Assembly (NCBI RefSeq): GCF_005503145.1
Contig: NZ_SCNV01000063.1
Location: 1-50,530 of the forward strand
Origin: Burkholderia sp. 4M9327F10
Lineage (GTDB): Bacteria > Pseudomonadota > Gammaproteobacteria > Burkholderiales > Burkholderiaceae
Direction: 5' to 3'
Length of the DNA stretch: 50,530 nucleotides
Position 1 is the stretch's first letter. Each line of letters opens with the position of its first letter. Both the position numbers and the translations under genes were made by a program. Of the stretch, positions 50,441 to 50,530 are shown piece after piece. The notes under the pieces are model-generated. The model was not told the origin of the DNA and made no database searches. It saw only the letters and a program-made list of their open reading frames with translations.

Positions 50441-50530
50441 AAATGGCTGCGTACCCCATAATTGGGGGGACTTACTATGCGCCAGTAGCGGGTATCCGTC
50501 AGCGTGCGTGTCGATTTTTTCTTCTTCGTA

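Noticed and set aside
1..50530. CRISPR arrays, tRNA or rRNA genes, intact insertion sequences
   Set aside because: I found no regularly spaced repeats, cloverleaf-like sequences or transposase motifs on either strand by reading.

Overview
The window is high-G+C DNA, densely packed with catabolic genes. The Burkholderia-type trimeric porin (44482-45630), the many LysR/AraC/Lrp regulators, the ABC and MFS importers, and the CoA-dependent catabolic genes point to a betaproteobacterium of the order Burkholderiales, most likely a Paraburkholderia (inference; no marker gene is present). I saw no rRNA, tRNA, CRISPR array, intact transposase or prophage gene.

Layout. 1-350 is a gene-poor, lower-G+C edge. 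351-4464 (minus) holds a 2-aminoadipate-type aminotransferase, an FAD amine/amino-acid oxidase and an ALDH7-family piperidine-6-carboxylate / aminoadipate-semialdehyde dehydrogenase, which together look like a lysine/pipecolate route. 4725-13021 (minus) holds a LysR regulator, an MFS importer, a CitE-like lyase, an MmgE/PrpD protein, a CaiB CoA-transferase, an acyl-CoA dehydrogenase and an HTD2-like hydratase, a plausible branched C4/C5-dicarboxylate pathway. 13261-16292 has a 2OG-Fe(II) oxygenase and the divergent dmlR / D-malate (tartrate) dehydrogenase pair.

16326-24195 (minus) is a long, tightly coupled series: HAD hydrolase, PuuB-like oxidase, polar amino-acid ABC transporter, a three-subunit dehydrogenase of the HcnABC / opine oxidase / D-hydroxyproline dehydrogenase type, and a short AraC regulator. 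A PuuC-like aldehyde dehydrogenase lies upstream at 24641-26131. The set looks like import and oxidation of an unusual amino acid, opine or amine. Two small membrane-protein genes (26305-26840) face a plus-strand series: GNAT, GhrA-like reductase, SpuC-like aminotransferase, Lrp regulator, GabD-like dehydrogenase and a zinc deacylase (26870-33587). 33681-43933 (minus) is a dipeptide/oligopeptide-type ABC transporter with a fused two-domain ATPase, followed by HyuA/HyuB hydantoinase-oxoprolinase subunits and a cupin.

The right end has a porin, a FUSC-family efflux protein and the most striking system of the window: a DyP-type peroxidase whose C-terminus carries an encapsulin cargo-loading peptide, overlapping by 8 bases a family 1 encapsulin shell gene (48520-50386). 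This should form a peroxidase-loaded protein nanocompartment. The encapsulin ribosome binding site lies inside the codons of the cargo tag.
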